Shown: piece by piece, positions 23,490 to 33,735 of the stretch
How positions within the stretch are numbered: position 1 is the first letter of the stretch
Layout of the letters: each line of letters starts with the position of its first letter
Source: Ectobius pallidus
Lineage: Eukaryota > Arthropoda > Insecta > Blattodea > Ectobiidae
NCBI GenBank assembly: GCA_964059195.1
Contig: CAXKWD010000005.1
Coordinates: 147,031,265 to 147,095,264, forward strand
Length of the DNA: 64,000 nucleotides
Direction of reading: 5' to 3'
Notes under the pieces: generated by a model
Database searches by the model: none
What the model was told of the DNA's origin: nothing
Seen by the model: the letters and a program-made list of their open reading frames with translations, nothing else
Made by a program: the position numbers and the translations under genes

Positions 23490-24060
23490 TTGATTATTGA
23501 GTGCCAGTATGGTACTTTATGAGATTGTGTGGGGGACGAAAAAATGTCTGTCCGTCTGTCTGTCTGTCCGTCCGTGCGTCTGTACGCACCATAACTCAAA
23601 TACGCTTCTTCGGATTTTCATGAAACTTGGAAAACACATTTATAATGTCCATGGGAAGAACCCTATTGATATTGAACCAAATCGGTTCACCGGTACCGGA
23701 GTAATGCCCAATTTAGTGCCTATTTTTATAGATTATGGCGCTTTTCTAATAGAAAGGCGCCATAACTCAAGTACGCTATATCGCATTTCCATTAAACTTG
23801 GTATACGAATTTATGACATCCATGAAACGTTCCCTATTGAATTTGAACCTAATCTGTTGTCCGGTACCGGAGTAAACCCAATTTGGTGTCTATTTTAAAG
23901 GCGCAATAACTCAAATGCGCTTTATCGGATTTTATGATACTTCGTATACGCATTTATAATGTCCATGGGAAGACGTCTATTGATATTCGACCAAATCGGT
24001 TGTCCAGTACCGGAATAATCCCAAATTTAGTGCCTTTTATGTTAGTATATGAGAAGTCAT
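23490..24060 (+). mobile_element. TGTC-repeat family, 5' half
   Basis: It matches 19173-19700: GAGTGCCAGTATGGTAC start, (TGTC)n at 23546-23583 and three 145-bp-type units. It breaks off near 24055. The 133-codon open frame inside (23497-23898) is a product of the repeat and not a gene. Confidence 0.7.
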
Positions 24061-24780
24061 CCCAGGAATCTGAATATTGATATTCTGCCAGAGAATTGTT
24101 TTAAACATACCGAACCAACTGTTATTTCCAGATTCAAGCCGGTCAATAGCACTTAGTAATTTTTTCCCACATAGAGAAATACATTTTTAAAAATAAGTTA
24201 TGTACATGTTGCCAAGATATTACTAAATTCTTGAGCGCCATCAAAGAATTTTGTTGCTAAGAGATCGTTCTTCATTTTCGGCGTAGATCAAAATTAGTAG
24301 TGATTTGAGAAACATTTCTGTTTCTCAAAAGCATATAAAATGGAATCTCCGAAGACTTCAACTTCCGAAACCACACTCACTAGGCTTAGAATTCAGGTAT
24401 TTATAGCCTGTGGTTTTTGTCCTGGTTTCTTTTATAACTTCGGCATGAGTAGGCCTACTGTATTCTTGTGTGGGTTTGCACCTGTGTTGATGTGGGTATT
24501 TAAATAATTTTATTTGTAATCTTGGAAGCGTATTTCTTGCGTGAAACACCCAAATTAGAAGATAAAGCGAAAATTTTAATAAATATTATTGCTTCATTTA
24601 ATATTAAAGAGCCCATTATATCCATGTAGGAGATAATGGTTTAAGAACTTCTGACTTTTATAGCCTATAACGTTATTTCAAACCGTATTTTGGAATGTTG
24701 CCTAATGGAATTAGTGCTTATGTAATTTTAGAACAACGTTTTTTATGAAGTTATAGGCCTAGCAGCGCGTCTCATTATTA
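24061..24780. other. no recognisable feature
   Basis: No supported coding or repeat signal, except two TAGGCCTA octamers at 24450 and 24754. Confidence 0.4.
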
Positions 24781-25110
24781 TTTTTTTTTTATTTATTTGA
24801 CCATAGTTGACCCAGAGTCCCACAGCCGGAGGCTACACTACTGGGGAGAATACAGATAATACATAGACTAATATTTACATACAGTTTGCTATCTTGGTAT
24901 CAAGGCTTCGGTGTAAGTGTAGATGATGATGATGTGAGTGATGAATTAGCGAAGGGTGAATATTTACAACATGGTACAATGGCAATAAATCAGAAGCAGT
25001 CAGTACATATGTAGAAGATGACGATGAGGTGAATGATGAGTTAATGCAGGGCGAATATTTGCAACACACTAGAATTACATAAACTGGGAGGAGTTGTACT
25101 GTAGATACTG
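24781..25110 (-). repeat. possible LINE 3' tail with a 97-bp tandem duplication
   Basis: T-rich start with ATTTATTTGACC, then two diverged copies of a unit with GATGATGATGTGAGTGATGA and GGGTGAATATTTACAACA (24914-24973 and 25010-25072). Confidence 0.4.
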
Positions 25111-25189
25111 TAGATACAAGTCATTTATTGATAGTCTACAGCAGAGGTACACATAGTTCCTCGTATAGGCCTAACCCGCCGGCCGCGGA

Positions 25190-25350
25190 AGAGTTTGATC
25201 AGGTCCTTAGCGTAGAGAAAATGTTGATACGAGCGAACAAAGATAACATCAACCTGCATACATAAATGTAGTAGACCTGGTCCGGGATCGAACTCTCAAT
25301 CTTGCGCACAGAAAGCCAGCACGATACTGACTGTACCAAAGCCGACTCAC
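25190..25350 (-). mobile_element. tRNA-derived SINE
   Basis: The minus strand has GGCTTTGGTACAGTCAG (A-box-like) and GAGAGTTCGATCCCGGACC (B-box), then a non-tRNA body. Confidence 0.6.
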
Positions 25351-25829
25351 TTATTTGTAAACTGATGCAATCCAGAAGGAATAAGTTCAACAAAGGAAGC
25401 CTTGTTCGGTTTATAACATCCTTGCAAACAAATATATTGAAAATCAGAGTCTGAGCACAAAGATATCTGCGTTTGAGACTATGAGAATGTTTGGAGAATC
25501 CATGTTATTACATCTGTTTCTTGGAGTATTGCAAATATAAATAACATCGCTAAGAAGTTCACACAAAAATAACCTAAAATGGCGCAATGAAATAATGTGT
25601 GTTCACAGAACCGACTGCTCAGGGGGAGGGAATCGTTGGGTCACGTGGTGCAGGCAAGGGCTGAAACTTGATGGCGGTCTATATGGTGATCAGCAAATAA
25701 TTAGCTTTAATTAAATTAGATTAGACCATGTACCGTATTTTTATTGAATATCCAAAATTGGATTAAACCCTATTTCGCCCGAAGGTATATTAGGGTTAGA
25801 GATAATGAAAAAATGAGTTAACAATAGTT

Positions 25830-26135
25830 ATTTATGAAACAAGTGGCGAAAACGAAATTTTCTATGTTCGCGAAACGAGCCCGTAAGAGCGTGTGTAGCA
25901 ATTCTACGAGCAAACTAAAACCATTTTACCATGTGTAACATACAATATGTTTTAGACAGACGTTAATATTTGTGAAATACAAATTTTATTGCGTGCCGTG
26001 CAGCGATATTGGTAACTTCCAGCCGTCCTGCCACCTAGTATGCACTTGTGCAGCAAGGCTTTGATTTTCTGGTGCATGGCTCCCAACATATTATGGGATG
26101 GAGTGGAGAACGCTTTCCAGCGATCAAGGATTACC
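25830..26135. repeat. dispersed repeat family R2, copy A
   Basis: Shares CGAAACGAGCCCGTAAGAGC, then TTAATATTTGTGA and ATTTTATTGCGTGCCGTGCAG with 48188-48430 and 59540-59730. No ends or coding content were recognised. Confidence 0.55.
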
Positions 26136-26379
26136 AAAATATTTTTTCTTATCGAGGCTAGTGTTCACGGAATGACAGTGATGAAATTAACTGCTTTACT
26201 AGAAATTCTTATAAGATAGAAGAATAATTTCTTTAACATTAAATGTTGTTAATTGTTTTTATTTGTGTTATTTTTTATGCATAAGTAACTTAATCGTTTT
26301 AGATCTTATTTTTGAAGCATTATGCCATAACAAGGTAAGTAAAAAACATTTGAAACTTTGTTCACGACTTATATTAATG
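26136..26379. other. no recognisable feature
   Basis: AT-rich sequence between repeat R2 and a Helitron. Confidence 0.4.
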
Positions 26380-26380
26380 A

Positions 26381-27222
26381 CTAGCTTAAAAGACCCGGCG
26401 TCGCCCGGGTTTTGTATATTGTAATTGGAAATTAGCTTATGAAGGATTTTCAGTTTTAAATTCTAGGTCCTTATATAGGCATTTATAATTTGAAATAGGA
26501 TGAACGACTTATTACACTCAAACTATTCCCTCAGAAAACGCTTGATATAGTTTTTTATGGCTCATAGAGGATCTAGAATGTTGCATCCCATCGCTTGTAC
26601 AGTGCACAGCAAGCCTGGTAGAGGTTTAAATAAGAAGAAACAGAAATTCCTGTAACATAAAATTGTAATATCGAGGCGGGAAATTTCCCACTCTTATGTT
26701 ACCATAAAGCATTATCACTTTCATACTTTTCTCTCCAAAAACCTACGATATAGGCCTAATATAATAATATACACATTACCATACCTCGTTTTGTTTTCTC
26801 TATGTCCAGGGTAGAGAAAGTTATGTGATTCCATTATTTTAGTGGATTTCATTCTGTAATATTTATTTATAACATGAATTATTTTGATAACTTCTCTTAT
26901 TTGTCAAAATTGCATTTCATTTGTTTTTTCCAAGCCCACCTGATACCATTTGGCAACAATATATTCTGTGATTTGGAATTGATAATTCTATGTAAAAAGG
27001 GATTAAGTATTTTCAAAAACATTTAATTTTTGGCATTTAGAATCAGAATTTTTCAAAATCCTTTCTTAGTGAGCACCTACATTATGAAACGAAGGTACTG
27101 TCAAAATTCCAAGTCTCTACCTGTTATAGTTTAGGCTGTACGTTGATTCCTGTCATTCAGTCAATCAGTCAGTGAGTCATTCATTCAGTCAGTCAGGACA
27201 AAGCCTTTTATATATAAAGAGA
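26381..27222 (-). mobile_element. complete non-autonomous Helitron (842 bp)
   Basis: On the minus strand the 5' end is TCTCTTTATATATAAAAGGC (from 27222) preceded by A. The 3' end has the hairpin ACCCGG-GCGACG-CCGGGT (26393-26410), 8 bases, then CTAG (26381-26384) and a flanking T. The A/T insertion site, 5' TC, hairpin and CTAG are the full Helitron signature. There is no Rep/helicase coding, so it would depend on an autonomous element elsewhere. Confidence 0.85.
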
Positions 27223-28166
27223 TACTACAGAAACCTCTACATGCAGGCACAAATTTGGATTTACGCAATTGGCTATGCAATATATGAGTGTTCAAGGTAA
27301 GTGTATATGCATTGATTTTATTTAGGCGCGCAACATAACCAAGGTAAATTGACTTTCCTTCATATTGAAGATATCTTTATATCTTCAGTTATCATTGATT
27401 TAAACTAAGGAAGTATATATTTCTGCGAGTCAATACCCTGGAGAGATTTCTTAATACTTGACATGAGTACTTTAAGAAGAGTTCGTTTTAATACATTTTA
27501 GAACTGTTTATTCGGGTTAATCTCAACGACATATTCCACCATCAATTTCACTCACCTAAAACTAAGTCACATATCACAGATTTATTGCTAGCACATTATT
27601 TGCTAATATTGACAAATATGATACCATATTACTCAATTATAAATATTATATAGGCCCTTTCACAGACATTCAAGAATTCTAAGAAGAGGTTAATTGCTAT
27701 TTATGTATCGAGTAGGCAAAGCATAGCTTTAGCCAAAAACATGGGATGTAGACTTTTACAGCTTATTCCTTCGGTAGAACAATAACAAACTTTCAACAAA
27801 AAAATATTCATCGTCCTAGTTTCTTCTGCTTAAGCAACTTGTCTCTTTCCGATCTCCCTGGGGCGGGTCTTTTGAATATATTAGGTAATTCTCCCCTCTG
27901 TGTCTAGGTCCATATAACTTGCACGAAACTGTGTTCTTCGAGCTAAGAGTTCTGCCCAACCATGTCTACATGATTATTAGGTGTTTAGTTATATAGAAGT
28001 TGAATTTCATCACTAAATGTGTCCTTCATTCCCTTTTCATTTATCTCGGTATTGTCTGAAAAATTTTCTCTGTAGGTCTACCTTGTTCTCGAATATTCTG
28101 AGTTTTTTGTTCTGAATTGTCGAAAAACGAATCCAGTTTTTCATCTACAGAGCACTACTCATAATA
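27223..28166. other. no recognisable feature
   Basis: AT-rich flank of the minisatellite. No gene was recognised. Confidence 0.45.
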
Positions 28167-28169
28167 TAA

Positions 28170-31100
28170 TTGTTTTACATAACCCAAATTTCAGCTCATG
28201 ATACAGCAGCGGAGGAGATAGCAGCTCATGATAGAGCAGCGGAGGAGATAGCAGTTCATGATAGAGCAGCGGAGGAGATAGCAGCTCATAATAGGGCAGC
28301 GGAGGAGATAGCAGCTCATGATAGAGCAGCGGAGGTGATAACAGCTCATCTTACAGAAGCGGAGGAGATAGCAGCTCATGATAGAGCAGCGGAGGAGATA
28401 GCAGCTCATAATAGGGCAGCGGAGGAGATAGCAGCTCATGATAGAGCAGCGGAGGTGATAACAGCTCATCTTACAGCAGCGGAGGAGATACCAGCTCATG
28501 ATAGAGCAGCGGAGGAGATAGCAGCTCATGATAGAGCAGCGGAGGTGGTAACAGCTCATCTTACAGAAGCGGAGGAGATAGCAGCTCATAATAGAGCAGC
28601 GGAGGAGATAGCAGCGCATGATACAGCAGCGGAGGAGATAGCAGCTCATAATAGAGCAGCGGAGGAGATAGCAGTTCATGATACAGCAGCGGAGGAGATA
28701 GCAGCTCATAATAGGGCAGCGGAGGAGATAGCAGCTCATGATAGAGCAGCGGAGGTGATAACAGCTCATCTTACAGAAGCGGAGGAGATAGCAGCTCATG
28801 ATAGAGCAGCGGAGGAGATAGCAGCTCATGATAGAGCAGCGGAGGAGATAGCAGCTCATAATAGAGCAGCGGAGGAGATAGCAGCTCATGATCGAGCAGC
28901 GGAGGAGATAGCAGCTCATAATAGAGCAGCGGAGGAGATAGCAGCTCATAACAGAGCAGCGGAGGAGATAGCAGCTCATAATAGAGCAGCGGAGGTGATA
29001 ACAGCTCATCTTACAGAAGCGGAGGAGATAGCAGCTCATGATAGAGCAGCGGAGGTGATAACAGCTCATCTTACAGCAGCGGAGGAGATAGCAGCTCATG
29101 ATAGAGCAGCGGAGGAGATAGCAGCTCATGATACAGCAGCGGAGGAGATAGCAGCTCATAATAGGGCAGCGGAGGAGATAGCAGCTCATGATAGAGCAGC
29201 GGAGGTGATAACAGCTCATCTTACAGAAGCGGAGGAGATAGCAGCTCATAATAGAGCAGCGGAGGAGATAGCAGCTCATGGTACAGCAGCGGAGGAGATA
29301 GCAGCTCATGATAGAGCAGCGGAGGTGATAACAGCTCAACTTACAGAATCGGAGGAGAGAGCAGCTCACGATAGAGCAGCGGAGGAGATAGCAGCTCATG
29401 ATAGAGCAGCGGAGGTGATAACAGCTCATCTTACAGCAGCGGAGGAGATAGCAGCTCATGATAGAGCAGCGGAGGAGATAGCAGCTCATGATAGAGCAGC
29501 GGAGGTGATAAAAGCTCATCTTACAGAAGCGGAGGAGATAGCAGCTCATAATAGAGCAGCGGAGGAGATAGCAGCTCATGATAGAGCAGCGGAGGAGATA
29601 GCAGCTCATGATAGAGCAGCGGAGGTGATAAAAGCTCATCTTACAGAAGCGGAGGAGATAGCAGCTCATAATAGAGCAGCGGAGGAGATAGCAGCTCATG
29701 ATACAGCAGCGGAGGAGATAGCAGCTCATAATAGGGCAGCGGAGGAGATAGCAGCTCATGATAGAGCAGCGGAGGTGATAACAGCTCATCTTACAGAAGC
29801 GGAGGAGATAGCAGCTCATGATAGAGCAGCGGAGGAGGTAGCAGCTCATGATGGAGCTGCGGAGGTGATAACAGCTCATCTTACAGAAGCGGAGGAGATA
29901 GCAGCTCATGATACAGCAGCGGAGGACATAGCAGCTCATGATAGAGCAGCGGAGGTGATAAAAGCTCATCTTACAGAAGCGGAGGAGATAGCAGCTCATA
30001 ATAGAGTAGCGGAGGAGATAGCAGCTCATGATACAGCAGCGGAGGAGATAGCAGCTCATAATAGGGCAGCGGAGGAGATAGCAGCTCATGATAGAGCAGC
30101 GGAGGTGATAACAGCTCATCTTACAGAAGCGGAGGAGATAGCAACTCATAATAGGGCAGCGGAGGAGATAGCAGCTCATGATAGAGCAGCGGAGGTGATA
30201 ACAGCTCATCTTACAGAAGCGGAGGAGGTAGCAGCTCATAATAGAGCAGCGGAGGAGATAGCAGCTCATGATAGAGCAGCGGAGGAGATAGCAGCTCATG
30301 ATACAGCAGCGGAGGAGATAGCAGCTCATAATAGAGCAGCAAAGGAGATAGCAGCTCATAATAGGGCAGCGGAGGAGATAGCAGCTCATGATAGAGCAGC
30401 GGAGGTGATAACAGCTCATCTTACAGAAGCGGAGGAGGTAGCAGCTCATGATAGAGCAGCGGAGGAGATAGCAGCTCATGATAGAGCAGCGGAGGTGATA
30501 ACAGCTCATCTTACAGAAGCGGAGGAGATAGCAGCTCATGATACAGCAGCGGAGGAGATAGCAGCTCATGATAGAGCAGCGGAGGTGATAACAGCTCATC
30601 TTACAGAAGCGGAGGAGATAGCAGCTCATAATACAGCAGCGGAGGAGATAGCAGCTCATGATACAGCAGCGGAGGAGATAGCAGCTCATAATAGGGCAAC
30701 GGACGAGATAGCAGCTCATGATAGAGCAGCGGAGGTGATAACAGCTCATCTTTCAGCAGCGGAGGAGATAGCAGCTCATGATAGAGCAGCGGAGGAGATA
30801 GCAGCTCATAATAGGGCAGCTGAGGAGATAGCAGCTCATGATAGAGCAGCGGAGGAGATAGCAGCTCATGATAGAGCAGCTGAGGAGATAGCAGCTCATA
30901 ATAGGGCAGCGGAGGAGATAGCAGCTCATGATAGAGCAGCGGAGGTGATAACAGCTCATCTTACAGAAGCGGAGGAGATAGCAACTCATAATAGGGCAGC
31001 GGAGGAGATAGCAGCTCATGATAGAGCAGCGGAGGTGATAACAGCTCATCTTACAGAAGCGGAGGAGGTAGCAGCTCATAATAGAGCAGCGGAGGAGATA

Positions 31101-32141
31101 GCAGCTCATGATAGAGCAGCGGAGGAGATAGCAGCTCATGATACAGCAGCGGAGGAGATAGCAGCTCATAATAGAGCAGCAAAGGAGATAGCAGCTCATA
31201 ATAGGGCAGCGGAGGAGATAGCAGCTCATGATAGAGCAGCGGAGGTGATAACAGCTCATCTTACAGAAGCGGAGGAGGTAGCAGCTCATGATAGAGCAGC
31301 GGAGGAGATAGCAGCTCATGATAGAGCAGCGGAGGTGATAACAGCTCATCTTACAGAAGCGGAGGAGATAGCAGCTCATGATACAGCAGCGGAGGAGATA
31401 GCAGCTCATGATAGAGCAGCGGAGGTGATAACAGCTCATCTTACAGAAGCGGAGGAGATAGCAGCTCATAATAGAGCAGCGGAGGAGATAGCAGCTCATG
31501 ATACAGCAGCGGAGGAGATAGCAGCTCATAATAGGGCAACGGACGAGATAGCAGCTCATGATAGAGCAGCGGAGGTGATAACAGCTCATCTTTCAGCAGC
31601 GGAGGAGATAGCAGCTCATGATAGAGCAGCGGAGGAGATAGCAGCTCATAATAGGGCAGCTGAGGAGATAGCAGCTCATGATAGAGCAGCGGAGGAGATA
31701 GCAGCTCATGATAGAGCAGCTGAGGAGATAGCAGCTCATAATAGGGCAGCGGAGGAGATAGCAGCTCATGATAGAGCAGCGGAGGTGATAACAGCTAATC
31801 TGACAGCAGCGGAGGAGATAGCAGCTCATGATAGAGCAGCGGAGGAGATAGCAGCTCATGATAGAGCAGCGGAGGAGATATGTGCTCATAATAGAGCAGC
31901 GGAGGAGATAGCAGCTCATAATAGGGCAGCGGAGGAGATAGCAGCTCATGATAGAGCAGCGAAGGTGAAAGCAGCTCAGGATAGAACAGGATGGAGTGGT
32001 TATAAGAATTTAAGAAAAATGATATTGAGAAAAATCTTCAGTTTTCATGTACGGTTCCAACAACTAAGGCCTTTAACCAAACCGTTTGCAAATTTTTGTA
32101 AAGTTTCTATCAACATTGTACACCTTAAAATAAAGAAGTAA
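28170..32141 (+). CDS. long open frame made of a 10-residue repeat
   Basis: A 1,323-codon plus-strand frame, bounded upstream by TAA at 28167-28169, begins at a TTG; there is no in-frame ATG before or within the array. About 126 copies of a 10-residue unit (consensus AHDRAAEEIA) fill codons 9 to about 1270, followed by a unique 50-residue basic tail ending KIKK. The unit is Ala/Glu-rich and likely helical. A possible acceptor TTTCAG (28189-28194) would splice into the array, so it might be an internal or terminal exon. Recurrent variants are mostly non-synonymous (D/N, R/T, E/V), which argues against ordinary protein constraint. I recognise no family. It may be a transcribed satellite. Confidence 0.4.
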   Translation: MFYITQISAHDTAAEEIAAHDRAAEEIAVHDRAAEEIAAHNRAAEEIAAHDRAAEVITAHLTEAEEIAAHDRAAEEIAAHNRAAEEIAAHDRAAEVITAHLTAAEEIPAHDRAAEEIAAHDRAAEVVTAHLTEAEEIAAHNRAAEEIAAHDTAAEEIAAHNRAAEEIAVHDTAAEEIAAHNRAAEEIAAHDRAAEVITAHLTEAEEIAAHDRAAEEIAAHDRAAEEIAAHNRAAEEIAAHDRAAEEIAAHNRAAEEIAAHNRAAEEIAAHNRAAEVITAHLTEAEEIAAHDRAAEVITAHLTAAEEIAAHDRAAEEIAAHDTAAEEIAAHNRAAEEIAAHDRAAEVITAHLTEAEEIAAHNRAAEEIAAHGTAAEEIAAHDRAAEVITAQLTESEERAAHDRAAEEIAAHDRAAEVITAHLTAAEEIAAHDRAAEEIAAHDRAAEVIKAHLTEAEEIAAHNRAAEEIAAHDRAAEEIAAHDRAAEVIKAHLTEAEEIAAHNRAAEEIAAHDTAAEEIAAHNRAAEEIAAHDRAAEVITAHLTEAEEIAAHDRAAEEVAAHDGAAEVITAHLTEAEEIAAHDTAAEDIAAHDRAAEVIKAHLTEAEEIAAHNRVAEEIAAHDTAAEEIAAHNRAAEEIAAHDRAAEVITAHLTEAEEIATHNRAAEEIAAHDRAAEVITAHLTEAEEVAAHNRAAEEIAAHDRAAEEIAAHDTAAEEIAAHNRAAKEIAAHNRAAEEIAAHDRAAEVITAHLTEAEEVAAHDRAAEEIAAHDRAAEVITAHLTEAEEIAAHDTAAEEIAAHDRAAEVITAHLTEAEEIAAHNTAAEEIAAHDTAAEEIAAHNRATDEIAAHDRAAEVITAHLSAAEEIAAHDRAAEEIAAHNRAAEEIAAHDRAAEEIAAHDRAAEEIAAHNRAAEEIAAHDRAAEVITAHLTEAEEIATHNRAAEEIAAHDRAAEVITAHLTEAEEVAAHNRAAEEIAAHDRAAEEIAAHDTAAEEIAAHNRAAKEIAAHNRAAEEIAAHDRAAEVITAHLTEAEEVAAHDRAAEEIAAHDRAAEVITAHLTEAEEIAAHDTAAEEIAAHDRAAEVITAHLTEAEEIAAHNRAAEEIAAHDTAAEEIAAHNRATDEIAAHDRAAEVITAHLSAAEEIAAHDRAAEEIAAHNRAAEEIAAHDRAAEEIAAHDRAAEEIAAHNRAAEEIAAHDRAAEVITANLTAAEEIAAHDRAAEEIAAHDRAAEEICAHNRAAEEIAAHNRAAEEIAAHDRAAKVKAAQDRTGWSGYKNLRKMILRKIFSFHVRFQQLRPLTKPFANFCKVSINIVHLKIKK
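28191..31980. repeat. 30-bp minisatellite array, about 126 copies, no indels
   Basis: Every unit is exactly 30 bp (core GCAGCTCATGATAGAGCAGC then GGAGGAGATA). Three unit types occur: the D/R type, the N/R type and a coupled pair in which the GTGATAACA variant is always followed by a CTTACAGAAGC-type unit, making a 60-bp module. The minus strand also stays open in one frame for long stretches (28191-30749, 30753-31589 and 31593-31949), giving a Cys-rich MSCYLLRCSI repeat. Confidence 0.95.
30121..31800. repeat. recent 840-bp duplication inside the minisatellite
   Basis: 30121-30960 and 30961-31800 (28 units each) differ at only about two positions by eye (near 30634/31474 and 30957/31797). Rare private variants are copied in both, such as the AAAGGAGATA unit (30341/31181), GGGCAACGGACGAG (30694/31534) and CTTTCAGCAG (30750/31590). 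Identity extends about 60 bp further upstream. Confidence 0.9.
32129..32134 (+). terminator. AATAAA overlapping the end of the long frame
   Basis: AATAAA sits 5 bases before the TAA stop (32139-32141) of the long plus-strand frame. As AATAAA is common in AT-rich DNA, this may be chance. Confidence 0.3.
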
Positions 32142-33005
32142 TTTGATGAATGTGGAAGTTCTTTTATTTTAGTGTAATGAATTAGCTTCGTTGTTTAACA
32201 GCTTTGTAGTTGACACCTAAATTACGGCAAGAGTCAAAATTTTCAACCATAATATTACTCTATATAAGCTTAATTTTTTATCGTTTGGAAGATGCCCGGC
32301 TTTTTCAATCCACTTCCAGAACAGAATTATTGATCAAAACGTAGGATAGAATAACTCTGTAAAAGTATATAATGCTGATCAGCAATCCTAGGAATGTTTG
32401 TAGGTTAAAAAAACAAATATGTATTTACATAGAAATCCTAGAACTGCTGATCAGCGTTTACAGCAATGTCGCACCAATATTAAATCATTCTGCCAGTTTT
32501 GATCTCTATCTATATCCTAGAATAGTAATATTCATGGAATAATTTCGTATTACTATATACGCAAACTTATTGGAGTAATTATAACAAGGTACAGAACAGT
32601 GCTATCAGAACATAAATTCATTAGCTCAGTCTTTAGGTAACCTCTGAGTATAACCTCGAATGTATAGTTATTTGACTGTCATCTTAGCATCTTCGCCATT
32701 TTAATATTCCCTCTCTACATTCCGAGTATTCAGACATTAAGTCACCCCTTTTATTGCTACTAATTTGTATACGGTTCGTGGCCTACTGTGCCCTATGGAA
32801 CATTACGTAAGAGGCAGTTATAAATAAACTTACAAAGTATAAAATAGTGGTGTTAAACGGGCATGCACTACCATGTGTGACGAGAATAATGTTATTAATT
32901 AAGATGCATTTACAACGCTAGTTAGGCGATGTAATGCTTTGGATTGAAAATTAATAGACTCGGCACTCGATATCCCGGCAGTTCGGATTACTCGGCAACC
33001 AAGAT
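32142..33005. other. no gene; one imperfect hairpin
   Basis: Palindromes GCTGATCAGC at 32374-32383 and 32446-32455 sit in 23-bp arms of an imperfect inverted repeat (32371-32393 with 32433-32458). Nothing else was recognised. Confidence 0.5.
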
Positions 33006-33012
33006 GGGGAAA

Positions 33013-33610
33013 ATAAAATCAAGTAAACTGATGTAAGCATGTGCCAGAATGGTTTTCTTTAATCAGTGATGATTGCAATTATAATATGCATAAAATAAGT
33101 TATTTTTGTAATCGATTTCCGAATTAACCTCCACACCAATTCATTAAGCAGGGCTTACGGAGAAACAAAGGTCTGAAGATTGATAAGCATTTGTGAAGGA
33201 ATGTATGGAGAGTGTTATTTGTCAAACTTACCTGTATTGCAACTTCCAAAGCCGTATATGAACACTGTAAAACAATATGCTGCCATGAGAACTGATTTGC
33301 ATTTGATAAATTCTTTCTAATATATTACCATAAAACAGGCACTAAATTGGGCACTACTCCGGTACAGGTTAACCTCTATGGTCCCATGTCAATAGGCTTC
33401 TTCCCATGGACGTTTTAAAAGCGTATACCAAGTTTCATGAAAAACCGATAAAGTGTATTTAAGTTATTGCGCGTGCAGACACACGGACGGACAGACAGAC
33501 AAACAAACAGAGGGACAGACATTTTCCCGATCTGGAGGTTAACTCGGAAATCGATTACAACAATGAATAAACAAATGCATTCTGGCACTTGGTTACATCA
33601 GTTTGCCTGA

Positions 33611-33617
<7 letters not shown>
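33013..33617 (-). mobile_element. TGTC-repeat family, inverted composite
   Basis: 33013-33525 is a minus-strand copy of the family (3' end at the left, (TGTC)n reversed at 33483-33521). 33530-33617 is the 3' end in plus orientation. The two 3' ends face outward and so form an apparent terminal inverted repeat of about 35 bp around AAACTGATGTAA and GTGCCAGAATG. Confidence 0.65.

Positions 33618-33653
<36 letters not shown>
33612..33653. repeat. (TTA)n microsatellite
   Basis: About 14 copies at the outer edge of the composite element. Confidence 0.9.
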
Positions 33654-33735
33654 GATATTATTGTTATTAAGTTATTATTATTAACTATTAATTGGTAGTT
33701 AAAATACATTTTCAATACTGTTGAGCTCGATCAAA

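Noticed and set aside
23497..23898. 133-codon frame
   Set aside because: It lies wholly in the TGTC-repeat family and its relatives at 19173 and 60430 are not open over the same span.
28191..31980. CRISPR array
   Set aside because: Units are contiguous 30-mers with no spacers, in an insect-like context.
31951..32010. RTE-like LINE tail (AQDRTGW resembles the family's LAQDRDRW motif)
   Set aside because: The match is explained by the last decayed 30-bp unit (GCAGCTCAGGATAGAACA), so the likeness is coincidental.
33013..33617. A simple MITE with 35-bp terminal inverted repeats
   Set aside because: Comparison with 19173-20345 shows the two ends are both the family's 3' end, so it is an inverted composite.
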